This document shows, piece by piece, positions 52,392 through 60,687 of a stretch of 64,000 bases of DNA (positions are counted from its first letter, which is position 1; each line of letters begins with the position of its first letter). The translations under genes were made by a program, and so were the position numbers. The DNA comes from Rhodococcus sp040643435. GTDB lineage: Bacteria; Actinomycetota; Actinomycetes; Mycobacteriales; Mycobacteriaceae. The stretch lies in contig NZ_JBEYUH010000015.1 in assembly GCF_040643435.1 (NCBI RefSeq), positions 56,471 through 120,470 of the forward strand. Direction: 5' to 3'. The notes beneath the pieces are model-generated. The model worked only from the letters and a program-made list of their open reading frames with translations. It was not told the DNA's origin and searched no databases.

Positions 52392-53789
52392 TCAGGACTT
52401 GTGCGGCTCCGAGGCGCGGAACATGTCCTCACGTTCGACGACCTTGACCCGCTCACGGCCTTCGGCTTCGCCGAGGCTGCGCTCGTGGGCGTCGAGGCGG
52501 TACCAGCCCTGCCAGGTCGTGTACGGCAGCTGCTTGTCCTCGAGGAACTTCACGATCGCGTCCTCGGAGGGATCCTCGGGGGTGTTCAGGCGACCGGCGG
52601 CACGATCCTCGAGCAGGTTCGCCACGGTCTCGTTCGCGTCGCCCTTGGTGTGGCCGATCAAGCCCACGGGGCCACGCTTGATCCAGCCGGTGACGTAGGT
52701 GTACGGCATGAACCGGCCCTGACCCTCGGCGCTCTCGTCGGCGAGAACACGTCCGGCCTCGTTGGGGACGGTGCCGGCCTGCTCGTCGAAGGGCAGCTTG
52801 GCGATGTTCTGCGACAGGTAGCCGACTGCGCGGTAAACGGCCTGGACATCCCAGTCCTTGAACTTTCCGGTACCGCGGACGTTGCCGGTGCCGTCGAGTT
52901 CGGTGCGCTCGGTGCGCAGCCCGACGACCTTGCCGTTCTCGCCGAGGATCTCGTGCGGCGACTCGAAGAAGTGCAGGAACAGCTTGTGCGGGCGGTCTCC
53001 CACGTCGCGGATGGCCCAGTCCTGCAGGGTGTTGGCGACCATGTCGACCTGCTTGGAGTTACGACGTGCCTGCTCGGAGGCCTCGTCGTAGTCGATGTCC
53101 TCGGGATCGACGATGACCTCGATCGTGGGGGAATGGTCGAGTTCGCGAAGTTCGAGCGGCGTGAACTTGGCCTGCGCGGGGCCGCGGCGACCGAAGACGT
53201 GCACCTCGACGGCCTTGTTGTTCTTCAGGCCCTCGTAGACGTTTGGCGGGATCTCCGTGGGCAGCAGTTCGTCGCCGGTCTTGGCGAGCACACGGGCCAC
53301 GTCGAGGGCGACGTTGCCGACACCGAGGACGGCAACCTTTTCGGCGTCGAGCGGCCAGGTGCGGGGAACATCGGGATGTCCGTCATACCACGACACGAAG
53401 TCGGCGGCGCCGAAGCTGCCGTCGAGGTCGATGCCGGGGATGTTCAGCGCGCGGTCCGCGTTCGCGCCGGTGGAGAAGATCACCGCATCGTAGAAACGCT
53501 GCAGGTCGTCGAGGTTGAAGTCGGTGCCGTAGTCGAGATTGCCCAGCAGGCGGATCTGTGGCTTGTCGAGCACCTTGTGCAGGGCGGTGATGATGCCCTT
53601 GATGCGCGGATGGTCGGGCGCGACACCGTAGCGGATCAGCCCGAACGGGGCCGGCATGCGCTCGAACAGGTCGATGCTGACCCCGGGATCCTGCGCAGTG
53701 TCGGACTTCATGAGTGCGTCTGCGGCGTAGATACCGGCGGGACCGGCACCGACGATCGCGACGCGAAGGGGACGAGTCTGATCGGTCAT
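52392..53789 (-). CDS. fprA: Ferredoxin/adrenodoxin-type NADP+ reductase FprA
   Basis: 465-aa FAD-dependent reductase of the adrenodoxin-reductase/GltD-like group, as mycobacterial FprA. FAD motif GAGPAGIYAADAL at residue 15, NADPH motif GVGNVALDVARVL near 155, and TGWIKRGPVGLIGHTKGD near 385. It supplies electrons from NADPH to ferredoxins (P450s, sulfite reductase). Upstream is a cysteine-rich leader peptide, indicating sulfur or cysteine control. Confidence 0.93.
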   Translation of the reverse strand: MTDQTRPLRVAIVGAGPAGIYAADALMKSDTAQDPGVSIDLFERMPAPFGLIRYGVAPDHPRIKGIITALHKVLDKPQIRLLGNLDYGTDFNLDDLQRFYDAVIFSTGANADRALNIPGIDLDGSFGAADFVSWYDGHPDVPRTWPLDAEKVAVLGVGNVALDVARVLAKTGDELLPTEIPPNVYEGLKNNKAVEVHVFGRRGPAQAKFTPLELRELDHSPTIEVIVDPEDIDYDEASEQARRNSKQVDMVANTLQDWAIRDVGDRPHKLFLHFFESPHEILGENGKVVGLRTERTELDGTGNVRGTGKFKDWDVQAVYRAVGYLSQNIAKLPFDEQAGTVPNEAGRVLADESAEGQGRFMPYTYVTGWIKRGPVGLIGHTKGDANETVANLLEDRAAGRLNTPEDPSEDAIVKFLEDKQLPYTTWQGWYRLDAHERSLGEAEGRERVKVVEREDMFRASEPHKS

Positions 53790-53923
53790 CAGGGGATCAA
53801 CTACCTCTTCGGTGTGCGGACGGACATATCCAGCTTAAATTAAGGCTGCCCTCAGCGGGCTCGGCGCAGGTCGCGCGGGGATGACGGCGAATTAGGAATC
53901 ATCGAGCCGTCGAGCGAATCGCT

Positions 53924-53998
53924 TCAGCGACAACACATGTGGGCACCCAAACGACACAGGTCGACGGCGAGGCGTCGAACGAGCTGCGTGGTGGCCAT
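53924..53998 (-). CDS. Cysteine-rich leader peptide upstream of fprA
   Basis: 24-aa frame, MATTQLVRRLAVDLCRLGAH then MCCR and a stop. AGGA stands 7 nt before the ATG at 53998. The pattern (basic N-terminus, xVDLCR, terminal MCCR) is that of actinobacterial putative leader peptides found before sulfur-assimilation genes; in mycobacteria such poly-cysteine uORFs mediate cysteine-responsive attenuation. Its stop is 134 nt before the fprA start. No gene of this size would be noticed by ordinary ORF calling. Confidence 0.75.
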   Translation of the reverse strand: MATTQLVRRLAVDLCRLGAHMCCR

Positions 53999-54078
53999 GC
54001 ACAATTCCTACCTCGAGAGGGTTTTTAGGGCAAATGCTCGTGACAGGCCCCGATTCTGCTCGCACTAGGATCGGCCAC

Positions 54079-54525
54079 ATGGCCAAGCGCGGAGCACCCG
54101 AACCCGAACCCGATCCCGGTCCGGACCCGGACGGCCCCACCAGGAGCAGTGCCGGCCCGTTCCTCGGGGCACTCGCGGTCCTCGTGGCGCTCCTGCTCAT
54201 CGTCTTCGGTGCACAGATCTTCTCTCCCGCGGGTGACGGTGTCTCCGAGGAGGAGATGGTGCGCCGTGCCGTCAACGACTACGTCGCCGCCCACAACGAG
54301 AACGACGAACCGATCCTCGACCGTCTGCGCTGCGGCGATCTGCCGGCCGACGAAGCGCCGCTCGCGGACGTCGACGGGCCCGTGGAGTTGCAGGCCGCCC
54401 AGAACGTCTCCGTCGACGCGGACAGGGCCACCGTGGACGTCAGGACGGGCGTCGACGGGGAGACGCAGACCGCGACGTGGCAGGTCGTGCGCGTCGACGA
54501 CGTCTGGCGGATCTGCCGGTTCTGA
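54079..54525 (+). CDS. Single-pass membrane protein with extracytoplasmic domain
   Basis: 148 aa: Pro/Asp/Glu-rich cytosolic N-terminus (residues 1-26), one TM helix (~27-48, LGALAVLVALLLIVFGAQIF) and an outside domain resembling the NTF2-like/DUF4878 fold (EEEMVRRAVNDYVAAHNENDE, then a C-terminal WRICRF with a likely disulfide to RLRCGDLP). ATG 54079 is preferred to 54034. Similar small proteins are common in mycobacteria. Confidence 0.72.
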   Translation: MAKRGAPEPEPDPGPDPDGPTRSSAGPFLGALAVLVALLLIVFGAQIFSPAGDGVSEEEMVRRAVNDYVAAHNENDEPILDRLRCGDLPADEAPLADVDGPVELQAAQNVSVDADRATVDVRTGVDGETQTATWQVVRVDDVWRICRF

Positions 54526-54572
54526 GCGGTGCCGCGTGCACGTCCCGACTCGAACTGTGAAAACATGTCCCG

Positions 54573-54983
54573 GTGAGCTACGCAGGTGATATAACGCCGC
54601 AGCAGGCATGGGACCTGCTGCACAGCGATCCGGATGCCGTGCTCGTCGATGTGCGTACCGAAGCCGAGTGGAAGTACGTCGGGGTCCCGGAGACCTCGTC
54701 ACTCGGTCGCCGGACCGTGTTCGTCGAGTGGGTTCGCTACCCCGACGGCGCCCCGAACCCGACCTTCGTCGAGGATCTGAGGGCTGCGGGTATCGGCAAC
54801 GGGCCGGTGATCTTCCTGTGTCGCTCGGGTCAGCGCTCGATCGGTGCGGCAGTAGCCGCCACCGCCGCGGGCCTGAGCCCCGCTTACAACGTTCTCGAAG
54901 GATTCGAAGGCGCTCTCGACGGCGAAGGCCATCGCGGCGCCGACGGTTGGCGGGCCGCAGGCCTGCCGTGGAGGCAGTCGTGA
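54573..54983 (+). CDS. Rhodanese-like protein coupled to metZ
   Basis: 136-aa single rhodanese domain with the active-site loop CRSGQRS (Cys persulfide). Mycobacteria have the same pair (rhodanese next to metZ). GTG start 54573; the stop overlaps the metZ start (GTGA). Probable role in sulfur transfer linked to homocysteine synthesis. Confidence 0.9.
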   Translation: MSYAGDITPQQAWDLLHSDPDAVLVDVRTEAEWKYVGVPETSSLGRRTVFVEWVRYPDGAPNPTFVEDLRAAGIGNGPVIFLCRSGQRSIGAAVAATAAGLSPAYNVLEGFEGALDGEGHRGADGWRAAGLPWRQS

Positions 54984-56203
54984 GTTCCATCCCCCAGGGA
55001 GGCGCCTTCCAGCGTGCGCTTCCCGACACCGTCCGTCCCGCGACGCTCGGCGTGCGCGGCGGTACCCTCCGGTCCGGTTTCGAGGAGACCTCCGAGGCCC
55101 TCTACCTCAATTCCGGATTCGTCTACGAGTCCGCCGAAGCCGCCGAGGCCGCCTTCACCGGCGATGTCGACCATTTCGTCTACTCCCGCTACGGCAACCC
55201 GACGGTGAAGATGTTCGAGGAACGTCTGCGCCTGCTCGACGGCGCCGAGGGGGCGTTCGCCACCGCGTCCGGCATGTCCGCGGTGTTCACCGCGCTCGCG
55301 GCGCTGCTCGGCAAGGGCGACCGCCTGGTCGCGGCGCGCAGTCTGTTCGGTTCGTGCTTCGTCGTCTGCAACGAGATCCTGCCCCGCTGGGGTGTCGAGA
55401 CGGTGTTCGTCGACGGTGAAGACCTCGACCAGTGGGAGAAGGCGCTGTCGGTGCCTACCACCGCGGTCTTCTTCGAGACCCCGTCGAACCCCATGCAGAC
55501 CCTCGTCGACGTCCGCCGTGTCTCCGAGATGGCGCATGCTGCCGGTGCAAAGGTGGTGCTGGACAACGTCTTCGCCACTCCGCTGCTGCAGCGCAGCCTC
55601 GATCTCGGCGCCGACATCGTCGTGTACTCGGGCACCAAGCACATCGACGGCCAGGGCCGCGTGCTCGGCGGCGCGATCCTCGGGCCCAAGGACTACATCG
55701 ACGGACCCGTGCAGCAACTGATCCGCCACACCGGACCGTCGCTGAGCCCGTTCAACGCGTGGACGCTGCTCAAGGGTCTCGAGACCATGCCCGTCCGGTT
55801 GCGTGCCTCGGTCGATTCGGCGCTGCGAATCGCGCAGTTCCTCGAATCGCAGGATGCCGTGCGCTGGGTCAAGTACCCCTATCTCGAATCGCACCCGCAG
55901 TACGAACTCGCGAAGTCGCAGATGAGCGGCGGTGGCACGATCATCACCTTCGAACTCGACGCCCCCGAGGGCGTCGGCAAGAAGCGTGCCTTCGAGTTGC
56001 TGAACAAGCTGCGCATCGTCGACATCTCGAACAATCTCGGCGACTCCAAGTCGTTGATCACGCATCCTGCGACCACCACGCACCGCGCGATGGGACCGGA
56101 GGGACGGGCCGCGATCGGACTGTCCGACGGTGTCGTGCGGTTGTCCGTCGGTCTCGAGGATCCCGAGGACCTGCTCGAAGATCTCCAGCAGGCGCTGTCC
56201 TGA
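54980..56203 (+). CDS. metZ: O-succinylhomoserine sulfhydrylase MetZ
   Basis: 407-aa PLP enzyme of the Cys/Met metabolism family. YSRYGNPTVKMFEERL, TASGMSAVFTAL and the PLP Lys in VVYSGTKHIDGQGR are present. It makes homocysteine from O-succinyl(acetyl)homoserine and sulfide, the substrate that MetE or MetH then methylates. GTG 54980 overlaps the rhodanese stop. Riboswitch 5 begins about 20 bp after its stop. Confidence 0.93.
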   Translation: MSSIPQGGAFQRALPDTVRPATLGVRGGTLRSGFEETSEALYLNSGFVYESAEAAEAAFTGDVDHFVYSRYGNPTVKMFEERLRLLDGAEGAFATASGMSAVFTALAALLGKGDRLVAARSLFGSCFVVCNEILPRWGVETVFVDGEDLDQWEKALSVPTTAVFFETPSNPMQTLVDVRRVSEMAHAAGAKVVLDNVFATPLLQRSLDLGADIVVYSGTKHIDGQGRVLGGAILGPKDYIDGPVQQLIRHTGPSLSPFNAWTLLKGLETMPVRLRASVDSALRIAQFLESQDAVRWVKYPYLESHPQYELAKSQMSGGGTIITFELDAPEGVGKKRAFELLNKLRIVDISNNLGDSKSLITHPATTTHRAMGPEGRAAIGLSDGVVRLSVGLEDPEDLLEDLQQALS

Positions 56204-56221
56204 CCTGGGAAGCCGTGAGCT

Positions 56222-56400
56222 ACGCTGCGGGTGTCCTGCCGAGTCGGTAGGACACCCGCTGCGTTTTCGGTGAAGCCGGTGAGAATCCGGCGCTGTCCCG
56301 CAACTGTGAGCCCGTCATCGGGTGAGCCAGGTCAGCCGGCGCAGGGGGTCCGTACGTACTGGTCCTCGGACGAAGGACGGTGACGTGCCGCAACGCGTCG
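56222..56400 (+). promoter_or_regulatory. Cobalamin riboswitch 5
   Basis: The 5' stem GGGTGTCCT/AGGACACCC (about 56229-56257) is followed by the core GTGAAGCCGGTGAGAATCCGG and CGCTGTCCCGCAACTGTGA (56270-56309) and the B12 box GAGCCAGGTCAGCCGG (56324-56339). The most canonical of the five. Controls the btuFCD-CobU operon. Confidence 0.93.
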
Positions 56401-56421
56401 TTGCAGCCGTACTGTTTTCGT

Positions 56422-56438
56422 CCTCCGAGTAACGGAGG
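56422..56438 (+). promoter_or_regulatory. SD-sequestering hairpin with visible antisequester
   Basis: CCTCCG (56422-56427) and CGGAGG (56433-56438) form a 6-bp stem with loop AGTAA that buries the Shine-Dalgarno just before the btuF start. A competing pairing exists: CTCGGA...GGACG (56365-56379) with CGTCCTCCGAG (56419-56429). The two are mutually exclusive, the layout of a translational riboswitch platform. Confidence 0.75.
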
Positions 56439-57344
56439 ATGGCTGTGCCCCTCGACAACAACCGTCGGCTGCTCGCCGCCGGCATCACGATATTCGCGCT
56501 GCTGACCGCAGCATGTGGCAGCGACAACCCGACGCCGACCGGCGATGGGACCTCCGAGACGTCCGCCGACGTCCCACGGGCGATCATCTCGCTGAGCCCG
56601 ACCAACACCGAGATGCTCTTCGCCGTCGGTGCCGGTGACCAGGTCATCGCAGTCGACGACCAGTCCGACTATCCGGCGGGCGTGCCGGTCACGGAGCTGT
56701 CGGGCTACAACCCGAACGTCGAAGCGATTCTCGGCTACGAACCCGACCTGGTCGTCGTCAACGCAGATACCGCAGACCTTGTCGCCGGGCTCGAACAGGC
56801 CGGAGTCGAGACATTGATCCTTCCGGCCGCCGAGAACCTGGACGACACCTACGCGCAACTCGAGCAACTGGGAGCCGCCACCGGACACGTCGGCGAGGCG
56901 GCCGAGCTCGTAGCGCAGATGAAGACGGACATCGACGAGATTCTCGCCGGTCTGCCCGAGCGGGAGACCCCGCTGACCTACTACCACGAGCTCGACGACA
57001 GCTTCTACACCGTCACCGACGACACCTACATCGGCGAGATCTACTCGATGCTGGGGCTGACCTCGATCGCGACCGGCGGCAACGGTTACCCGCAGCTGTC
57101 GGCCGAGTACATCCTCGAGAAGAACCCCGACGTGATCTTCCTGGCCGACGGACAGTGCTGCGGCGTCACGCCCGAGGTCGTCGCAGAGCGTGCGGGATGG
57201 AACGAGCTCACCGCGGTCCGCGACGGTCATGTGTACGTCGTCGACGAGGACATCGCGAGTCGCTGGGGCCCGCGAGTGGTGGATCTGATGCGTGAGACCG
57301 CCCGGATCGTGGGCGGTATCCCCACGGCTGCGCCCACGCCTTGA
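56439..57344 (+). CDS. btuF: Cobalamin-binding lipoprotein BtuF
   Basis: 301 aa; signal with lipobox LLTAAC, then the compact BtuF fold (RAIISLSPTNTEMLFAVGAGDQVIAVDDQSDYP, GYNPNVEAILGYEPDLVVV). ATG 56439 directly abuts GGAGG; the in-frame GTG at 56445, with a 6-nt spacer, may be the actual start. Because riboswitch 5 and CobU enclose the operon, cargo is corrinoid (B12 or cobinamide) with high likelihood. Couples to the permease by TTGA. Confidence 0.9.
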   Translation: MAVPLDNNRRLLAAGITIFALLTAACGSDNPTPTGDGTSETSADVPRAIISLSPTNTEMLFAVGAGDQVIAVDDQSDYPAGVPVTELSGYNPNVEAILGYEPDLVVVNADTADLVAGLEQAGVETLILPAAENLDDTYAQLEQLGAATGHVGEAAELVAQMKTDIDEILAGLPERETPLTYYHELDDSFYTVTDDTYIGEIYSMLGLTSIATGGNGYPQLSAEYILEKNPDVIFLADGQCCGVTPEVVAERAGWNELTAVRDGHVYVVDEDIASRWGPRVVDLMRETARIVGGIPTAAPTP

Positions 57345-58414
57345 TCTCGCCGTTGCAACGCAGTACCCGCGCACTGTCGCACGATGGTGTGCGGGTACGG
57401 CCGCGCCATGCGCTCGTTCTGGCAGGCTCGGTGCTCCTCCTTCTCGCTGCGATGCTGGCCGGCATCCTCGTCGGTCCTGCCGGACTCACTCCGGGTGGGG
57501 TTCTCCTCGAGATCGTCGATCGGCTCCCGTTCGTCGACGTCGAGTCGGGGCTGAGTGTGCGTCAGCAGGCGATCCTGTGGAACATCCGGATGCCGCGCGT
57601 CGTGCTCGGGGTGCTGGTCGGGGCGATGCTGGCCATCGCCGGTGCGGCCTACCAAGGGGTCTTCCGCAATCCGCTCGCCGATCCCTACCTGCTCGGGGTG
57701 TCCAGCGGTGCCGGTCTCGGCGCCACCCTCGCCATCGTCGTGGGCGGCGCGGCCGGGTTCGCCGGTGTCCCCGTCGCGGCGTTCGCCGGCGGACTGCTCG
57801 CAGTCGGCGCGACCTATTCGCTCGGCCGCACGGTCGGCGGAAGCCGGTCGGAAGTCGTCATCATCCTCGCCGGAGTTGCTGTCGCAGCATTCACCAACGC
57901 GGTCCAGACGTTCTTCATGCAGGTGCACGAGGACACCCTGCGGCAGGTGTACTCGTGGATGCTCGGGCGCCTGTCCACCGACGGCTGGTCCGACGTCGTG
58001 GTGGTCCTGCCGTACGTCGTGGTCACCGTCGCGATCATCGCGCTGCACAGGCGCACACTCGATGTCATGGCGGTCGGCGACGTCGAAGCCGCGAGCCTCG
58101 GGATCAACCCGGCGCGCGTACGGCTGCTACTGGTGTGTGTCGCGACGCTCGGAACCGCTGCCGTCGTCTCCGCGAGCGGTCTTATCGGTTTCGTGGGCAT
58201 CGTCGTGCCCCACGCCGTACGGCTGCTCGTCGGACCCGGCCACCGGCTCCTGCTGCCGCTGTCGCTGCTGGTGGGCGCATCCTTCCTCGTCCTCGCGGAC
58301 GTCCTGGCCCGCACCGTCATGTCGCCCGCCGAACTGCCCATCGGCGTCGTGACGGCGGCGATCGGCGCGCCCTTCTTTCTCGTCGTGCTCAGACGTAGCC
58401 GAGGTGTCCGATGA
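57341..58414 (+). CDS. btuC: Cobalamin permease BtuC (FecCD family)
   Basis: 357 aa, about ten TM helices. Family landmarks IRMPRVVLGVLVGA, NPLADPYLLGVSSGAG and GFVGIVVPHAVRLLVG. The start is TTG 57341 overlapping the btuF stop (TTGA), the rarest start in this operon; downstream ATPase start overlaps its stop (ATGA). Confidence 0.9.
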   Translation: MISPLQRSTRALSHDGVRVRPRHALVLAGSVLLLLAAMLAGILVGPAGLTPGGVLLEIVDRLPFVDVESGLSVRQQAILWNIRMPRVVLGVLVGAMLAIAGAAYQGVFRNPLADPYLLGVSSGAGLGATLAIVVGGAAGFAGVPVAAFAGGLLAVGATYSLGRTVGGSRSEVVIILAGVAVAAFTNAVQTFFMQVHEDTLRQVYSWMLGRLSTDGWSDVVVVLPYVVVTVAIIALHRRTLDVMAVGDVEAASLGINPARVRLLLVCVATLGTAAVVSASGLIGFVGIVVPHAVRLLVGPGHRLLLPLSLLVGASFLVLADVLARTVMSPAELPIGVVTAAIGAPFFLVVLRRSRGVR

Positions 58415-59223
58415 AAAGCGATGTCCTCACCACCGGGACCGTGACGGTCTCGTGCCGGCAACTCAGTGCCGAACGCGGCGGTGTCGAGGTTCTGCACGGG
58501 GTGGACCTGAACGTCACCGCGGGATCGTGGGTATCGCTGGTCGGACCCAACGGGTCGGGTAAGACCACTCTCCTGCACGTCCTCGCAGGTCTCGTGCCGG
58601 CCACCGGTCACCTGCAGGTCGCCGACGTCGCACCGGGGCGCGCCGGACGTCGGGACATGGCACGCGCGGTCGCGCTGATGCCGCAACGCCCGGTGGTGCC
58701 GGAAGGCGTCACCGTCCGGGAACTGATCCACCTCGGCCGCACCCCGCACATTCCGCGCTTCGGTTCCGAGACCGCACACGACCGCGAGGTGGTGGACCGC
58801 GTCGTCGAACGGCTCGAGCTCGAAGCGTTCGCCCCGCGCCTCGCCACCGAACTGTCCGGCGGTGAACTGCAGCGCGTCGTGCTCGCGCGCGCTCTCGCCC
58901 AGCAACCGCGGGTGCTGCTCCTCGACGAACCCACCAGCGCACTCGACATCGGGCACCAGCAACAGGTGCTCGAACTCGTCGACTCGATGCGCACCGAAGG
59001 CGACCTCACTGTCATCGCCGCGATGCACGATCTGACCTCCGCCGCGCAGTACGGGGAACGGCTCGTACTCCTCGATCGCGGACACGTCGTCGCCGACGGA
59101 GCTCCCGACGACGTGCTCACCGCCGACCGCATCGCGCAGGTCTACGGTGCCCGCGTCGAGATTCTCGACCGGCCGGGAGGTCGTGCCGTAATCCCGCTCC
59201 GCGACAGTGCGAAGGAGTACTGA
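58411..59223 (+). CDS. btuD: Cobalamin importer ATPase BtuD
   Basis: 270-aa ATPase: GPNGSGKTT, LSGGELQR, VLLLDEPTSALD and AAMHDLTS. About 12 extra N-terminal residues compared with importers 1 and 2. Overlaps the following MBL/CobU gene by TGATG. Confidence 0.9.
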   Translation: MKSDVLTTGTVTVSCRQLSAERGGVEVLHGVDLNVTAGSWVSLVGPNGSGKTTLLHVLAGLVPATGHLQVADVAPGRAGRRDMARAVALMPQRPVVPEGVTVRELIHLGRTPHIPRFGSETAHDREVVDRVVERLELEAFAPRLATELSGGELQRVVLARALAQQPRVLLLDEPTSALDIGHQQQVLELVDSMRTEGDLTVIAAMHDLTSAAQYGERLVLLDRGHVVADGAPDDVLTADRIAQVYGARVEILDRPGGRAVIPLRDSAKEY

Positions 59224-60563
59224 TGGAGGTCGTGCTGCTGGGCACCGGTGCAGCGGACGGATGGCCGAATCCGTTCTGCACGTGCGTATCCTGTGTGGAC
59301 GCCGCACGCCGCGGAGAAATACGCGGACAGACCGCCGCGCTCGTCGACGACGTGCTGCTGCTCGATTGCGGCCCGGAGACGCCACGCGCTGCGGTGAGGT
59401 ACGGCAGGTCGCTCGTGAACGTGCGGCACGTCCTCCTGACGCATGCGCACGCCGATCACCTGGGGCCGCAGGCGTTGCTGTTCCGATCGTGGGTCGAAGG
59501 GAGCGCCGAACTCGAGGTGATCGGTCCTGCCGACGCGCTCGACGTGTGCCGCCCGTGGGTGGGTCCGGACGATCCGGTGCGTTTCGTGCCCGTCGAGGCC
59601 GGGGATTCGGTCACCGCCGGTGGGTATTCGGTGCGCGTTCTCCCCGCTCGGCACAAGGTGTTCCGCGACGGTGACGCAGTCCTGTACGACCTGTCGGGGC
59701 CGGATGGCACACGATTGCTGTGGGCGTGCGACACGGGGATGTGGCCGCACGAATGGTTCGACGCCGTGCGCGGCGCACGGTTCGATGCGGTGTTCCTCGA
59801 GGAAACCTTCGGTGACCGTCCCCGGCTGTCCGACGGTCACCTCGGGCTTCCCGAGTTCGGTGCGATGGTGGACGGCTTGCGCAGTGCGAGTGCCGTCACG
59901 GCAGACACCGATGTGGTCGCCGTTCATCTCGGGCATCACAACCCGCCCATCGAAGTTCTTCGGGATCGGTTGCGACCATTAGGTTCTCGTCCCGGAAGGG
60001 ATGGTGAGGTGGTGTACGTGGGCGGCGGGACGTCAGCCGCATCGCATCGCACGCTGGTGCTCGGTGGAGTGCGTTCGGGCAAGTCGCGGCACGCGGAGGA
60101 ATTGCTCGCGTCGTATCCGTCCGTTATCTATGTCGCCACCGGCGGCAACCGGGTCGACGACGAGGAGTGGGCGAAACGTGTTGCTCTCCACCGGGAAAGA
60201 CGTCCGGACTCCTGGTCGACAGTCGAGACGGTCGATGTCGCCGAGGTGTTGCGCGCCGCCACGGAGCCGCTCCTGATCGATTGCCTCGGGACATGGTTGA
60301 CCGCGAGGCTGGATCGCCACGCCGTCTGGGAGGGTGGCGACACCGGCCCCGTCGACGCCGACGTGGACGAGCTGATTGCGGCGTGGCGGAAGTGTGCGGT
60401 GCCGGTGGTCGCTGTGAGCAACGAGGTCGGCAGTGGCGTGGTCCCCGCGACAGCCTCGGGGCGGTTGTTCCGCGACCTGCTCGGCCGGCTCAATGCAAAA
60501 GTGGCAGAAGCGAGCGAGTCGACGGTGCTCGTGGTCGCCGGAATTCCACTCTCGCTGAAATAG
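59223..60563 (+). CDS. cobU: Fusion: MBL-fold hydrolase + adenosylcobinamide kinase/guanylyltransferase (CobU)
   Basis: 446 aa with two domains. Residues 1-~250: metallo-beta-lactamase fold (LLTHAHADHLGPQ, AVHLGHHNPP, and a CTCVSCVDAAR Cys cluster at 19-29) as in PhnP-like phosphodiesterases. Residues ~275-446: CobU with P-loop LVLGGVRSGKSRHAEELL, LIDCLGTWLTARL and VSNEVGSGVVP. CobU phosphorylates and guanylylates adenosylcobinamide in late B12 assembly or salvage. The MBL half might remove a phosphate or nucleotide from a cobinamide or lower-ligand intermediate; unproven. Translationally coupled to btuD, which supports salvage of imported cobinamide. Confidence 0.9.
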   Translation: MEVVLLGTGAADGWPNPFCTCVSCVDAARRGEIRGQTAALVDDVLLLDCGPETPRAAVRYGRSLVNVRHVLLTHAHADHLGPQALLFRSWVEGSAELEVIGPADALDVCRPWVGPDDPVRFVPVEAGDSVTAGGYSVRVLPARHKVFRDGDAVLYDLSGPDGTRLLWACDTGMWPHEWFDAVRGARFDAVFLEETFGDRPRLSDGHLGLPEFGAMVDGLRSASAVTADTDVVAVHLGHHNPPIEVLRDRLRPLGSRPGRDGEVVYVGGGTSAASHRTLVLGGVRSGKSRHAEELLASYPSVIYVATGGNRVDDEEWAKRVALHRERRPDSWSTVETVDVAEVLRAATEPLLIDCLGTWLTARLDRHAVWEGGDTGPVDADVDELIAAWRKCAVPVVAVSNEVGSGVVPATASGRLFRDLLGRLNAKVAEASESTVLVVAGIPLSLK

Positions 60564-60590
60564 AGTATTTCTGTATTTCCGTACTGGTAA

Positions 60591-60621
60591 CCCTGCATAT
60601 TCGATCCCTGCATATTCCGAT
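60591..60621. repeat. Tandem CCCTGCATATTC repeats
   Basis: CCCTGCATATTCGAT (60591-60605) is followed directly by CCCTGCATATTCCGAT (60606-60621). It lies in AT-rich DNA just beyond the B12 operon, at the edge of a region of different composition. Confidence 0.7.
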
Positions 60622-60687
60622 ATGGACGCCACAACGTTGTAAATGCCTGCCACGCAACTCGTTCGGTGCTCAGTGACGCTCCGATTT

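Noticed and set aside
53830..53850. IdeR/DtxR-like iron box upstream of fprA (GAGGGCAGCCTTAATTT on the minus strand)
   Set aside because: Only about 12 of 19 consensus positions match and the palindrome is broken; not enough to call iron control.
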